From Pseudomonas sp. B33.4 (GTDB taxonomy: Bacteria; Pseudomonadota; Gammaproteobacteria; Pseudomonadales; Pseudomonadaceae), in contig NZ_CP140706.1 in the NCBI RefSeq assembly GCF_034555375.1, forward strand, positions 5,555,001 to 5,619,000: a stretch of DNA of 64,000 nt, given 5' to 3'. The notes beneath the pieces were generated by a model. That model saw only the letters and a list, made by a program, of their open reading frames with translations, made no database searches and was not told the DNA's origin. The position numbers and the translations under genes were made by a program. This document shows, piece after piece, positions 39,807 through 48,268 of this stretch; within the stretch, counting starts at the first letter, position 1, and each line of letters begins with the position of its first letter.

Positions 39807-40160
39807 TTACTCGGCTTTCAGGCCGTCAGCGGAGACCGCTTTGACGCCTTTGATTTTCTTGGTGATTGCGACAGCAGTCGCTTTCTGAGCGTCTGTCACC
39901 GCAACAGTGGAGGACAGGGAAACCACACCTTTGTTGGTTTCTACTTTGATGTCGGTACCTGGAATGCCTTTTTCGGTGACCAGATCACTTTTTACTTTAG
40001 TGGTGATCCAGGTGTCGGAAGTAGCTTCTTTCGCCTTGGTGACTTCACCGGCAGCCAGAGTCATTGGAGCCTGGGTAGCCTGGGTGGTTTGTGCAAAAGC
40101 GCCGGTCATGGTCAGGGTCAGCGCGGTAGCAGCAGCGGCAGTGATAGCGAACTTCTTCAT
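39807..40160 (-). CDS. Periplasmic BON domain protein
   Basis: 117 residues. Signal peptide MKKFAITAAAATALTLTM ending AFA, a short linker, then one BON domain (about 48-117): ITTKVKSDLVTEKGIPGTDI, KVETNKGVVSLSSTV, and AITKKIKGVKAV. Single-BON proteins resemble the two-BON protein OsmY, linked to envelope stress and outer membrane quality. A sigma54-like site lies upstream, which is unusual for this family. Confidence 0.88.
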   Translation of the reverse strand: MKKFAITAAAATALTLTMTGAFAQTTQATQAPMTLAAGEVTKAKEATSDTWITTKVKSDLVTEKGIPGTDIKVETNKGVVSLSSTVAVTDAQKATAVAITKKIKGVKAVSADGLKAE

Positions 40161-40225
40161 ACGAGTAACTCCTGTTTTTCTGGAAAGTCTGCTGGTTGTC
40201 TTGTCAGCAGGGTTACCAAGGTAGT

Positions 40226-40241
40226 TGCGAACGCTGTGCCA
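40226..40241 (-). promoter_or_regulatory. Sigma54-like promoter upstream of the BON gene
   Basis: On the minus strand TGGCACA, four bases, then TCGCA. The -24 GG and -12 GC are in register; the two differences from consensus are at weaker positions. A start near 40216 would give a leader of about 56 bases. No enhancer site was recognised. Confidence 0.45.
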
Positions 40242-40404
40242 ACTTTTCAGACTTATTAATTTCCTTAAAAAACAATGACTTATTTAAATCGCCGATTTTC
40301 GGTTTCATGCAAAATGCATGACTTGTGCAATTTTCACATGCAAGTTGCGGCTTTTTGAAAAGTTCATAAGCTGCTGAAATTATTGATACTTTTATTTTCA
40401 CCGA

Positions 40405-40436
40405 GTAACGAAAAATGCCCTGCGTGGCAGGGCATT
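40405..40436 (-). terminator. Terminator after pilA
   Basis: A 10-base stem AATGCCCTGC / GCAGGGCATT with a 3-base loop; on the minus strand a TTTTTCG run follows. It lies about 20 bases after the pilA stop. Confidence 0.82.
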
Positions 40437-40456
40437 CGGTTGTCACACGCTAGCAA

Positions 40457-40894
40457 TCACGTACCGCTGGCGGTACAGCCTTTTGGCGAATAATCCGCGT
40501 TAACAGTAGTGCCACAGGTCCACAAGCCAGAGGTATTGCCGGTAGCAGCGCCCGAACGAGTGAGCGTGATGGTTTTGCCCAGTACCGGTCCCGGAGCGTT
40601 GAGCAACGTGCAACTGATGCTGCCCGCACCCGTCGCCGCTGTGCCTGTAACCGCCACCGTACAGTTGGAGGTGGTGGTTGTACCGCCATTTACAGTGGTT
40701 ATATCCGGAGCGGTCCCTTGGTTGATGGTGTCCTCGAACGGCACCTTCATCGCGCTGATTTCCGCCAGCCCAGCCGTCACCTTCGACCGAGCCTGATACT
40801 TGGAATACTGCGGCAGGGCGATGGTCGCCAGAATCCCGATGATCGCCACCACGATCAACAGCTCGATCAGAGTAAAACCTTGTTGTTTTTTCAT
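40457..40894 (-). CDS. pilA: Type IV major pilin precursor
   Basis: 145 residues from the ATG at 40894. The class IVa leader MKKQQG is cut by PilD before Phe, giving the mature start FTLIELLIVVAIIGILATIA with Glu5. The long N-terminal helix is followed by a variable beta domain rich in Thr and Gly. The cysteine pair in WTCGTTVNADYSPKGC forms the terminal D-loop; two other cysteines (SNC, SCTLL) may pair as well. A sigma54 promoter lies upstream and pilBCD is divergent. Confidence 0.94.
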   Translation of the reverse strand: MKKQQGFTLIELLIVVAIIGILATIALPQYSKYQARSKVTAGLAEISAMKVPFEDTINQGTAPDITTVNGGTTTTSNCTVAVTGTAATGAGSISCTLLNAPGPVLGKTITLTRSGAATGNTSGLWTCGTTVNADYSPKGCTASGT

Positions 40895-40942
40895 AGACAC
40901 GCTCCATGCATGAGTCGAAATCTCATGATCTGCAAGAGACGC

Positions 40943-40958
40943 AGCATAGGCCATGCCA
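40943..40958 (-). promoter_or_regulatory. Sigma54 promoter of pilA
   Basis: On the minus strand TGGCATG, four bases, then ATGCT, with -24 GG and -12 GC in register. Transcription would start near 40932, 38 bases before the ATG. In Pseudomonas pilA depends on sigma54 and the activator PilR, encoded at 60314-61660. Confidence 0.75.
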
Positions 40959-41062
40959 ACGCCTCCAAGCCCCGCCCGTTGGGCGCGCGCCCTCTACAAC
41001 GCCATTTCCTACAACCCGCAGCCGCACTATCTGACACTTTTTGTCACCTGCAACGGCCGTGT

Positions 41063-41091
41063 TTGGCGCTGTCACTTGACTAGGCTATAAG
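41063..41091 (+). promoter_or_regulatory. Candidate sigma70 promoter of pilB
   Basis: TTGGCG (41063-41068), 17 bases, TATAAG (41086-41091), about 28 bases before the pilB ATG. Confidence 0.55.
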
Positions 41092-41119
41092 TCATGAACT
41101 GCAAGCACGCGGAATCCCC

Positions 41120-42820
41120 ATGAATGACATCGCTTTGAGCGGTCTGGCCAAGCAATTGGTGCAGGCCGAACTGCTCACGGAAAAAAGCGCCCAGCAAGCC
41201 TCGCAACAGGCCCAGCGTAATCGCTTGTCGCTGGTCAGCTATCTGGTGCAGAACAAACTGGTCAAGAGCTCACAGGTCGCCGAAATCGCCTCCGAGCATT
41301 TCGGCATGGCCTTGCTTGATCTCAATTGCCTCGACAAGGAAACCCAGCCCAAAGGCCTGGTCAGCGAAAAACTGGTCCGCCAGCATCACGCCCTGCCCTT
41401 GTGGCGGCGAGGCAACAAGCTGTTCGTGGGGATTTCCGATCCGAGCAATCATCAAGCGATCAACGACATTCAGTTCAGCACCGGACTGAGCACCGAAGCC
41501 ATCCTGGTCGAGGACGACAAGCTCACCGATGCCATCGAGAAGTTCTTCGACACCCACACCAGTGGCCTGGAGGACATGGCCGATGTCGATCTCGACGGGG
41601 TCGATGTCGAGTCCATCGACGACAACAAGCAAGACGCTATCGGCGGACTCGACGCCGACGATGCGCCGGTGGTGCGTTTCGTTCACAAGATGTTGCTGGA
41701 TGCGATCAAGAGTGGCTCTTCCGACTTGCACTTCGAACCCTACGAGAAGAACTACCGGGTACGGGTGCGCACCGACGGCATTCTGCGCGAAGTGGCCAAG
41801 CCACCGATTCAACTGGCCGGGCGCATCGCCGCACGCCTGAAAGTCATGGCCAGCCTCGATATCTCCGAACGGCGCAAGCCGCAGGACGGGCGGATCAAAA
41901 TGCGCCTGTCGAAGAGCAAGTCGATCGATTTTCGGGTCAACACGCTGCCGACCCTGTGGGGCGAAAAAGTGGTGATCCGGATTCTCGACCCGTCCAGCGC
42001 ACAGATCGGCATCGACGCCCTCGGCTATGAGCCCGAGCAAAAGGATCTGTACATGGCCGCTCTCAAGCAGCCACAGGGCATGATTCTGGTCACCGGGCCC
42101 ACGGGCTCGGGGAAAACCGTGTCGCTGTACACCGGCCTGAATATCCTTAACACCGTCGACATCAATATCTCCACCGCCGAAGACCCGGTGGAGATCAACA
42201 TGGAAGGCATCAACCAGGTCAACGTCAATCCCAGACAAGGTCTCGACTTTGCTCAGGCACTGCGCTCGTTTCTGCGTCAGGACCCGGACGTGATCATGGT
42301 CGGCGAGATCCGCGACCTGGAAACCGCCGAGATTGCGATCAAGGCGGCGCAGACCGGCCACCTCGTGCTCTCGACCCTGCACACCAACAGCGCGGCGGAA
42401 ACCCTGACCCGCCTGCACAACATGGGCATTCCCGGTTTCAACATCGCCACATCGGTCAGCCTGATTATCGCTCAGCGTCTGGCGCGCAAGCTCTGCGGCC
42501 ATTGCAAGAAACCCATCGAGATCCCCCGCGAAACCTTGATCAAGGAAGGTTTCCCCGAGGAACGCATCGGCCATTTCACGATCTACGAGCCGGTCGGTTG
42601 CGATCACTGCAACGGCGGCTACAAAGGACGCGTGGGGATATATGAAGTGGTGAAGAACACACCAGAGCTGCAACGTTTGATCATGGCCGAAGGCAACTCG
42701 CTGGAAATCGACCTGCAGATGCGTCGCGATGGCTTCGACGACCTGCGCACCTCAGGGCTGCACAAGGCCATGCAAGGCATCACCAGCCTTGAAGAAATCA
42801 ATCGGGTCACCAAGGACTGA
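41120..42820 (+). CDS. pilB: Type IV pilus assembly ATPase PilB
   Basis: 566 residues. An N-terminal MshEN/GSPII_E domain (about 1-150) is followed by a GspE-type ATPase with Walker A GPTGSGKT (326-333), the Asp box and Walker B region LRQDPDVIMVGEIRD, and the His box HLVLSTLHTNSA. A zinc site is formed by CGHC and CDHC. It powers pilus extension from the cytoplasm. First gene of pilB-pilC-pilD-coaE-yacG, where genes touch or overlap. Confidence 0.97.
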   Translation: MNDIALSGLAKQLVQAELLTEKSAQQASQQAQRNRLSLVSYLVQNKLVKSSQVAEIASEHFGMALLDLNCLDKETQPKGLVSEKLVRQHHALPLWRRGNKLFVGISDPSNHQAINDIQFSTGLSTEAILVEDDKLTDAIEKFFDTHTSGLEDMADVDLDGVDVESIDDNKQDAIGGLDADDAPVVRFVHKMLLDAIKSGSSDLHFEPYEKNYRVRVRTDGILREVAKPPIQLAGRIAARLKVMASLDISERRKPQDGRIKMRLSKSKSIDFRVNTLPTLWGEKVVIRILDPSSAQIGIDALGYEPEQKDLYMAALKQPQGMILVTGPTGSGKTVSLYTGLNILNTVDINISTAEDPVEINMEGINQVNVNPRQGLDFAQALRSFLRQDPDVIMVGEIRDLETAEIAIKAAQTGHLVLSTLHTNSAAETLTRLHNMGIPGFNIATSVSLIIAQRLARKLCGHCKKPIEIPRETLIKEGFPEERIGHFTIYEPVGCDHCNGGYKGRVGIYEVVKNTPELQRLIMAEGNSLEIDLQMRRDGFDDLRTSGLHKAMQGITSLEEINRVTKD

Positions 42821-42822
42821 AC

Positions 42823-44040
42823 ATGGCGGTCAAGGCAGCGAAAATCAGTATCTACGCCTGGGAAGGTACGGACAGGAAAGGCAGCAAAGTCACCGGCGAG
42901 CTGAGCGGACAGAACCCGGCGCTGATCAAGGCACAACTGCGCAAGCAGGGGATCAATCCCGGCAAGGTGCGCAAAAAATCCACATCGTTGTTGAGCTTGG
43001 GCAAACGCATCAAGGCCCAGGACATTGCCCTGTTCACCCGGCAAATGGCGACCATGATGAAGGCCGGCGTGCCTTTGTTGCAGTCGTTCGACATCATCGG
43101 CGAAGGCTTTGAAAACCCGGCCATGCGCAAGCTGGTAGACGAGGTCAAACAGGAGGTCGCGGCGGGTAACAGTTTCGCCGCGGCCCTGCGCAAGAAGCCG
43201 CAGTATTTCGACGAGTTGTACTGCAACCTGGTCGATGCCGGCGAGCAGTCCGGCGCCCTCGATACGTTGCTCGAACGCGTGGCAACCTATAAGGAAAAAA
43301 GCGAGCGCCTCAAGGCCAAGATCAAAAAAGCCATGACCTACCCCACCGCCGTCGTGCTGGTCGCAGCGGTGGTGACCGGGATTCTGCTGGTTAAAGTAGT
43401 GCCGCAATTCCAGTCGGTATTCTCGGGGTTCGGCGCCGAGTTACCGGCCTTCACCCTGATGGTGATCAGCCTTTCGGAATTCATGCAGCAATGGTGGTGG
43501 GCGATTCTTGGTGCACTGATCGCGGCGATTTTCGGCACTCGCCATGCACTGAAAACGTCTCAGGCATTGCGCGATCGCAAAGACACCTGGCTGTTGAAAC
43601 TGCCATTGGTGGGCACGCTGATGTACAAGTCCGCCGTGGCGCGATTTGCCCGAACCCTTTCCACTACTTTCGCCGCCGGTGTGCCGCTGGTGGAAGCGCT
43701 GGACTCGGTGGCAGGCGCCACGGGCAACGTGGTGTTCAAACGCGCAGTGCTGCGGATTCGCCAGGACGTCTCGACCGGCATGCAGCTGAATTTCTCGATG
43801 CGCAGCACCGGGGTCTTTCCCAATATGGCCGTGCAGATGACGGCGATTGGCGAAGAGTCCGGCGCGCTGGACGAAATGCTCGACAAGGTCGCGGGGTTTT
43901 ATGAGGAGGAAGTGGATAACATGGTCGACAATCTCACCAGCCTCATGGAGCCGTTCATCATGGTCGTGCTGGGGGTGATCGTCGGCGGGCTGGTGGTGGC
44001 CATGTACCTGCCGATCTTCCAACTCGGCTCAGCGATCTGA
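42823..44040 (+). CDS. pilC: Type IV pilus inner membrane platform protein PilC
   Basis: 405 residues with two GspF domains (about 70-195 and 275-395) and three membrane segments (about 170-195, 220-240, 375-400). Conserved pieces: LFTRQMATMMKAGVPLLQSF in the first and ARFARTLSTTFAAGVPLVEA in the second. It links PilB to the pilin platform. Starts 2 bases after pilB. Confidence 0.97.
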   Translation: MAVKAAKISIYAWEGTDRKGSKVTGELSGQNPALIKAQLRKQGINPGKVRKKSTSLLSLGKRIKAQDIALFTRQMATMMKAGVPLLQSFDIIGEGFENPAMRKLVDEVKQEVAAGNSFAAALRKKPQYFDELYCNLVDAGEQSGALDTLLERVATYKEKSERLKAKIKKAMTYPTAVVLVAAVVTGILLVKVVPQFQSVFSGFGAELPAFTLMVISLSEFMQQWWWAILGALIAAIFGTRHALKTSQALRDRKDTWLLKLPLVGTLMYKSAVARFARTLSTTFAAGVPLVEALDSVAGATGNVVFKRAVLRIRQDVSTGMQLNFSMRSTGVFPNMAVQMTAIGEESGALDEMLDKVAGFYEEEVDNMVDNLTSLMEPFIMVVLGVIVGGLVVAMYLPIFQLGSAI

Positions 44041-44041
44041 C

Positions 44042-44914
44042 ATGCCTATCGACGAACTGTTTGCCCTGTACCCGCTGGCCTTTGTCTTCACTGCCCTGTT
44101 GCTCGGCCTGGTGGTCGGCAGCTTCCTCAACGTCCTGATCTGGCGTCTGCCGAAAATGCTTGAGCGCGACTGGCGCCAGCAGGCCCACGATGTGCTCGGC
44201 TTGCCCGGCGATGCGCCGCAACCGACCTACAACCTGATGTTGCCGCACTCCGAATGCCCACATTGCGCCCATCGGATCCGCCCGTGGGAAAACATTCCGC
44301 TGCTCAGCTATCTGTGCCTGCGCGGGCGTTGTTCTGCATGTGCTGCCCCCATCAGCAAACGTTATCCGCTGACCGAGCTGGCCTGTGGCTTGCTCTCGGC
44401 ATTCATCGCCTGGCATCTCGGGTCTGGCTGGCCGGCGTGCCTGCTGATTGTCCTCACCTGGGGGTTGCTGGCGATGAGCCTGATCGACACCGAACATCAA
44501 TTGCTCCCTGATGTGCTGGTGCTGCCGCTGCTGTGGCTGGGGTTGATCGTCAACAGTTTCGGCCTGTTCGTATCGTTGCACGATGCGCTGTGGGGCGCGG
44601 TAGCCGGTTACCTGGCGCTGTGGTCAGTGTTCTGGCTGTTCAAATTGCTGACCGGCAAGGACGGCATCGGCCACGGTGATTTCAAACTGTTGGCGCTGCT
44701 TGGCGCGTGGGGTGGCTGGCAGATTTTGCCGCTGACCATCCTGCTGTCATCGCTGGTGGGCGCCATAGTCGGGGTGATTTTGCTCCGCTTGCGTAATGAG
44801 AAAACATCGACTCCCATTCCCTTCGGCCCCTATCTGGCAATTGCCGGCTGGATTGCCTTGCTCTGGGGTGGTCAAATAACCGACTTCTATTGGCAGTTTG
44901 TCGGTTTGAAATGA
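44042..44914 (+). CDS. pilD: Prepilin peptidase and N-methyltransferase PilD
   Basis: 290 residues, inner membrane. The cytoplasmic loop has the four-cysteine zinc site: CPHC and, 21 residues on, CSAC. The aspartyl protease residues are in [11 protein letters not shown] and [16 protein letters not shown] (the GxGD motif). It cuts and methylates PilA, PilE, other minor pilins and type II secretion pseudopilins. Overlaps coaE by 4 bases (ATGA). Confidence 0.96.
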   Translation: MPIDELFALYPLAFVFTALLLGLVVGSFLNVLIWRLPKMLERDWRQQAHDVLGLPGDAPQPTYNLMLPHSECPHCAHRIRPWENIPLLSYLCLRGRCSACAAPISKRYPLTELACGLLSAFIAWHLGSGWPACLLIVLTWGLLAMSLIDTEHQLLPDVLVLPLLWLGLIVNSFGLFVSLHDALWGAVAGYLALWSVFWLFKLLTGKDGIGHGDFKLLALLGAWGGWQILPLTILLSSLVGAIVGVILLRLRNEKTSTPIPFGPYLAIAGWIALLWGGQITDFYWQFVGLK

Positions 44915-45534
44915 ATACCCCTGTGGAAAAACCCTGGATTCTCGGCCTCACCGGCGGCATCGGCAGCGGCAAAAGCGCGGCGGCCCAGCACTTCATCGAC
45001 CTCGGCATTCATGTCGTGGATGCCGATCACGCGGCGCGTTGGGTGGTCGAGCCGGGCCGGCCGGCGCTGGCAAAGATTGCCGAGCATTTCGGCCCCGGCG
45101 TGTTACAAGCTGACGGCACACTGGATCGTGCAGCCCTGCGCAAACTGATCTTCGAGATTCCAGAAGAACGCCGCTGGCTCGAAGCCCTGCTGCATCCGTT
45201 GATCGCCGAGGAAATCGCTCATCACCTGGCGCTGGCAAAATCGCCTTACGCGATACTGGTTTCGCCGCTGTTGATCGAATCCGGGCAATACGCGATGACC
45301 CAGCGCATCCTGGTGATCGACGCCCCGCAACAATTGCAGATCGAACGTACCTTGCAGCGTGACCAGACCAGCGAGCACCAGGTTCAGGCGATCCTCAAGG
45401 CGCAGTCGAGCCGCGAAGACCGTGTGAGCCGTGCCGACGACGTGGTGGTCAACGACCGCGACCTCGCCTGGTTGCACAGCGAGGTCGAGCGTCTGCATCA
45501 CTTTTACCTGACTTTATCCGGAGGCCAAGCATGA
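44911..45534 (+). CDS. coaE: Dephospho-CoA kinase
   Basis: 207 residues from the ATG at 44911, which overlaps the pilD stop. P-loop [13 protein letters not shown] near residue 12, then [13 protein letters not shown] and a lid region with QRDQTSEHQ. It catalyses the last step of CoA synthesis, complementing panB, panC and panD in this window. Overlaps yacG by 4 bases. Confidence 0.97.
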   Translation: MNTPVEKPWILGLTGGIGSGKSAAAQHFIDLGIHVVDADHAARWVVEPGRPALAKIAEHFGPGVLQADGTLDRAALRKLIFEIPEERRWLEALLHPLIAEEIAHHLALAKSPYAILVSPLLIESGQYAMTQRILVIDAPQQLQIERTLQRDQTSEHQVQAILKAQSSREDRVSRADDVVVNDRDLAWLHSEVERLHHFYLTLSGGQA

Positions 45535-45731
45535 GCCAGATCCCAACCGTAGAATGCCCAACCTGCGGCGCCCCCGTGGAATTTACCCCCGAGAACAAAT
45601 TTCGTCCGTTCTGTTCCGATCGCTGCAAACTGATCGACCTCGGCGCCTGGGCGTCGGAAGAACACAAAATTCCGGTCGCACCGGATGCCGAGGACGAACT
45701 GTTTTCCGGTGATTTCGATCCGCGCCACTGA
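45531..45731 (+). CDS. yacG: DNA gyrase inhibitor YacG
   Basis: 66 residues. A single zinc finger with CPTC (9-12) and C28 and C32 in [12 protein letters not shown], the YacG pattern, and an acidic tail ending DFDPRH. Relatives bind GyrB and inhibit its catalytic activity. Overlaps coaE by 4 bases. Confidence 0.95.
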   Translation: MSQIPTVECPTCGAPVEFTPENKFRPFCSDRCKLIDLGAWASEEHKIPVAPDAEDELFSGDFDPRH

Positions 45732-45737
45732 TCCTGA

Positions 45738-45953
45738 TCAGGGCCGCATAAAGCCGTAGTCCTGTTCGTCGTCGAGATTTTCCGCGAGAAAACGCAACTC
45801 GTCGGCCAGGTCTTCGGCGTTGCGCACAGCCTTGCTCTGCTGCACCACTGCACTGAGCAAGGCGCGCAAACTCAAGCCCGGGTCGAAGCCCACTTCCTGC
45901 GCCATGTCCAGACTCTGCCGGGTCTCCTGCCTTGCCCACTCGTACACACTCAT
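45738..45953 (-). CDS. Small conserved hypothetical protein
   Basis: 71 residues starting MSVYEWARQETRQSLDMAQE, predicted helical and acidic toward the end (FLAENLDDEQDYG). AGGAG lies upstream of the ATG at 45953; a longer reading to 46244 runs over the next gene and is rejected. The same small gene follows yacG on the opposite strand in other pseudomonads. Function unknown. Confidence 0.75.
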   Translation of the reverse strand: MSVYEWARQETRQSLDMAQEVGFDPGLSLRALLSAVVQQSKAVRNAEDLADELRFLAENLDDEQDYGFMRP

Positions 45954-46018
45954 GTCGCCGCTCCTGAAGGGATTTGCGCGAGCATGAAATTTCCCGCGCA
46001 TGGCGGATTTGATATGGA

Positions 46019-46711
46019 TCAAGATTTGGGATCGTCGTCCTTCCACGGCGCCGCAAGGTAGCGCGTGCGGTTGAACGTCTCCAGCCATTCCGGGCAGAAC
46101 ACCACCAGCGCACTGACGACCATGCCGTTGATGAACGCCTCGGGAAACAGCAGCAGCCACAGATAACCGATGAAGTCTTCCAGCCACTCCGGCATGGCGA
46201 AGAGACCGTCGTACCACAGCAGCGTCAGGCTCAGGATCAGACATAACAGCGCGGACAACGCCGCAGCGAAGAATCCGGAGCAGAAGATGTACACGAACGG
46301 ATTACGTGGCTGTGCGCGCTCGACGAGGATCGCCACGCATTCAGTGATCAACACCGGTAACAGGATCAGCAGCGAGCCATTGACCCCGACCGCCAACAGA
46401 TCCTGACGACCCAAGAGCACAAGGCCGATCTGTGCGACCAGGCCTCCGACAATTGCCAGCGGCCAGTCCAGCAGCAACGTTACCGCCGTCATGCCGATGA
46501 AGTGATAAGACACACCCGTGTCGAAATCCCTGCGCACCAGCCACAACAGAAACAACGCGAACACCGTGCCGAACAACAGATGCTGACGTCGGCTGTCGCT
46601 GAACAACTCGACCCACGGCGCGCGCGCAATCGCCCAGAGCAGCACCGGCACATAAATCAGCCAGCCGAGCGTCAGGCTCGTCGAGGACAACAGTTCGGCA
46701 CCGATCATCAT
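46019..46711 (-). CDS. Energy-coupling factor ABC transporter permease-like membrane protein (CbiM family)
   Basis: 230 residues with six or seven hydrophobic segments. The motif VSYHFIGMTAVTLLLDWPLA and the acidic FPEAFINGMVVSALVVF near the end are typical of CbiM/NikM-like S components for nickel or cobalt. It lacks the usual N-terminal metal-binding MHI motif (it starts MMIGAELL) and no other ECF gene is near, so transport function is uncertain. ATG at 46711 or 46708. Confidence 0.75.
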   Translation of the reverse strand: MMIGAELLSSTSLTLGWLIYVPVLLWAIARAPWVELFSDSRRQHLLFGTVFALFLLWLVRRDFDTGVSYHFIGMTAVTLLLDWPLAIVGGLVAQIGLVLLGRQDLLAVGVNGSLLILLPVLITECVAILVERAQPRNPFVYIFCSGFFAAALSALLCLILSLTLLWYDGLFAMPEWLEDFIGYLWLLLFPEAFINGMVVSALVVFCPEWLETFNRTRYLAAPWKDDDPKS

Positions 46712-46826
46712 TCCCTCACTTTATCCATGGCTTTACGTCCTTTGCGGCAGTCTACACCGCCGCCCGCAACGCATCAGCTGATGCAAAGCTATCTGTTTGT
46801 CGCATTTGAACGCTAAGCTTGGGCCT

Positions 46827-47453
46827 ATGGATGACTCAGATTATTTACGCCTGCTGACCATCGCGGCCGAGCAGGCCAACGCCTTTCTGTCCAATGCCCG
46901 CAAATGGGAGCGTGAGCGTTGGGTCTGTCAGCGCCTGCTGCAAGGCCTGAACATTCCCTACCGCGCCGACGAATTCGCGCCCGCTGGCGAACCGCCGGAC
47001 GTTTTGTTTCGTGATGCCAATTTCGAGGTGTTCTTCGTGCTCGACGAGGGCCGCCGGCTCAACGACGAATGGCGCGATGAGTTGCAGCGGCGGCGCAGTG
47101 CCTTTTCCCTCAGCCAACTGGTCCGCCGCGAGGCCAAGCCCAAACGAATCCCGGCCAACGAATTCCTGATGCGACTGGCACCGACCCTGCGCAAAAAAGC
47201 GCACAACTACAAGGAACGCGGCATGGATCTCGGCGAACTGGACATCATTGCCTTCGCCAGTCTTAAACGTGAGGTGTTGGACCTGAACAGCCATTTCCCT
47301 CCGCCTACTGAATACCTGCGCCAAGGCTGGCGCTCGCTGTCGCTGGTCGGCCCGACTTTCGCCCGTGTGCTGTTCGCCCACCCGGATGCGCCGGATTTTC
47401 TGCGCAGCAACCTCGGCCGCAGCATCGTCTTCGATGTCGGGATCAGCCTGTGA
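46827..47453 (+). CDS. DUF1780 domain protein
   Basis: 208 residues from the ATG at 46827. The whole protein matches DUF1780, a pseudomonad family with an endonuclease-like fold: RKWERERWVCQRLL near residue 22, PPDVLFRDANFEVFFVLDEG (acidic, possibly metal-binding), and RKKAHNYKERGMDLGELDI. Function unproven. Its stop overlaps the next gene by 4 bases. Confidence 0.82.
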   Translation: MDDSDYLRLLTIAAEQANAFLSNARKWERERWVCQRLLQGLNIPYRADEFAPAGEPPDVLFRDANFEVFFVLDEGRRLNDEWRDELQRRRSAFSLSQLVRREAKPKRIPANEFLMRLAPTLRKKAHNYKERGMDLGELDIIAFASLKREVLDLNSHFPPPTEYLRQGWRSLSLVGPTFARVLFAHPDAPDFLRSNLGRSIVFDVGISL

Positions 47454-47977
47454 CGCCACTGCAGCAATTGATCGCCGATGTACCGCAAACCGGCCGTGTA
47501 CGCTGGATCGGCGTGCGCCCCGAATCCCGCGGGCCGATGATCGAACTCGATGCGGTGGAAGCGCGCCTGGAAGCAGGCCTGACCGGCGACCACGCCCGCC
47601 CCGGTGTACGCAACGCGCGGCAGGTAACGCTGATTCAATGGGAGCATCTGGCGGTGATCAGCGCATTGATGGGCCGCCCCGACGATCAACCCATCAGGCC
47701 TGAAGACCTGAGGCGCAATCTCGTTATCAGCGGTATCAATTTGTTTAGCCTCAAGGGTCGGCGCTTTCGCATCGGTCAGGCAATATTCGAAACCACGGGC
47801 TGGTGCCAACCCTGCGCACGCCTGCAGAACAACCTCGGCCCTGGCACGTTTCAAGCCGTGCGCGGGCATGGCGGAATTACCGCGCGGGTGTTACAAAGCG
47901 GGATCATCCGCCTCGAAGATAGCGTGAGCGTCGAACCGGTTCCGGACAGCGGCTATGCTGCGTTCAACCCCGGATAA
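47450..47977 (+). CDS. MOSC domain protein
   Basis: 175 residues from a GTG at 47450 that overlaps the DUF1780 stop (GTGA). A MOSC domain covers nearly all of it: GLTGDHA at the start of the core, NLVISGINLFSLKGRRFRIG, and the conserved cysteine region TGWCQPCARL. MOSC proteins handle sulphur bound to molybdenum cofactor; this single-domain type has no proven substrate. Confidence 0.85.
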   Translation: MTPLQQLIADVPQTGRVRWIGVRPESRGPMIELDAVEARLEAGLTGDHARPGVRNARQVTLIQWEHLAVISALMGRPDDQPIRPEDLRRNLVISGINLFSLKGRRFRIGQAIFETTGWCQPCARLQNNLGPGTFQAVRGHGGITARVLQSGIIRLEDSVSVEPVPDSGYAAFNPG

Positions 47978-48028
47978 AAACCGCTGTAGCTTCTGCCCAT
48001 TCAGCAACGTCTACCTGACGAGGCAAAT

Positions 48029-48202
48029 ATGACCAGCCGCCTGAACCCCGAAGACCAGAAACATGTCGAAGAGTACCTGCAACTGTCCCAACACCGAGTC
48101 GAGCGCCGGCCATTCCGGCCGTGGATGCTCCTCGTGCTGGTGCTGGCAGTGACCATTGGTCTGGGCTTGTTGAGCCGATTTATCAGTTACCTGACGCTAT
48201 GA
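48029..48202 (+). CDS. Small membrane protein, DUF3094 family
   Basis: 57 residues. A hydrophilic N-terminal half (MTSRLNPEDQKHVEEYLQLS) and one C-terminal membrane segment (about 33-51, LLVLVLAVTIGLGLLSRFI). It is short but conserved in position between the MOSC gene and ndh in pseudomonads. Function unknown. Confidence 0.8.
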   Translation: MTSRLNPEDQKHVEEYLQLSQHRVERRPFRPWMLLVLVLAVTIGLGLLSRFISYLTL

Positions 48203-48268
48203 GCAGCCTGGCGCTCGCTTGGGTAATGACGACAAAGATTTCCTTTAAAAACCTTGCGAGTTATCCCC

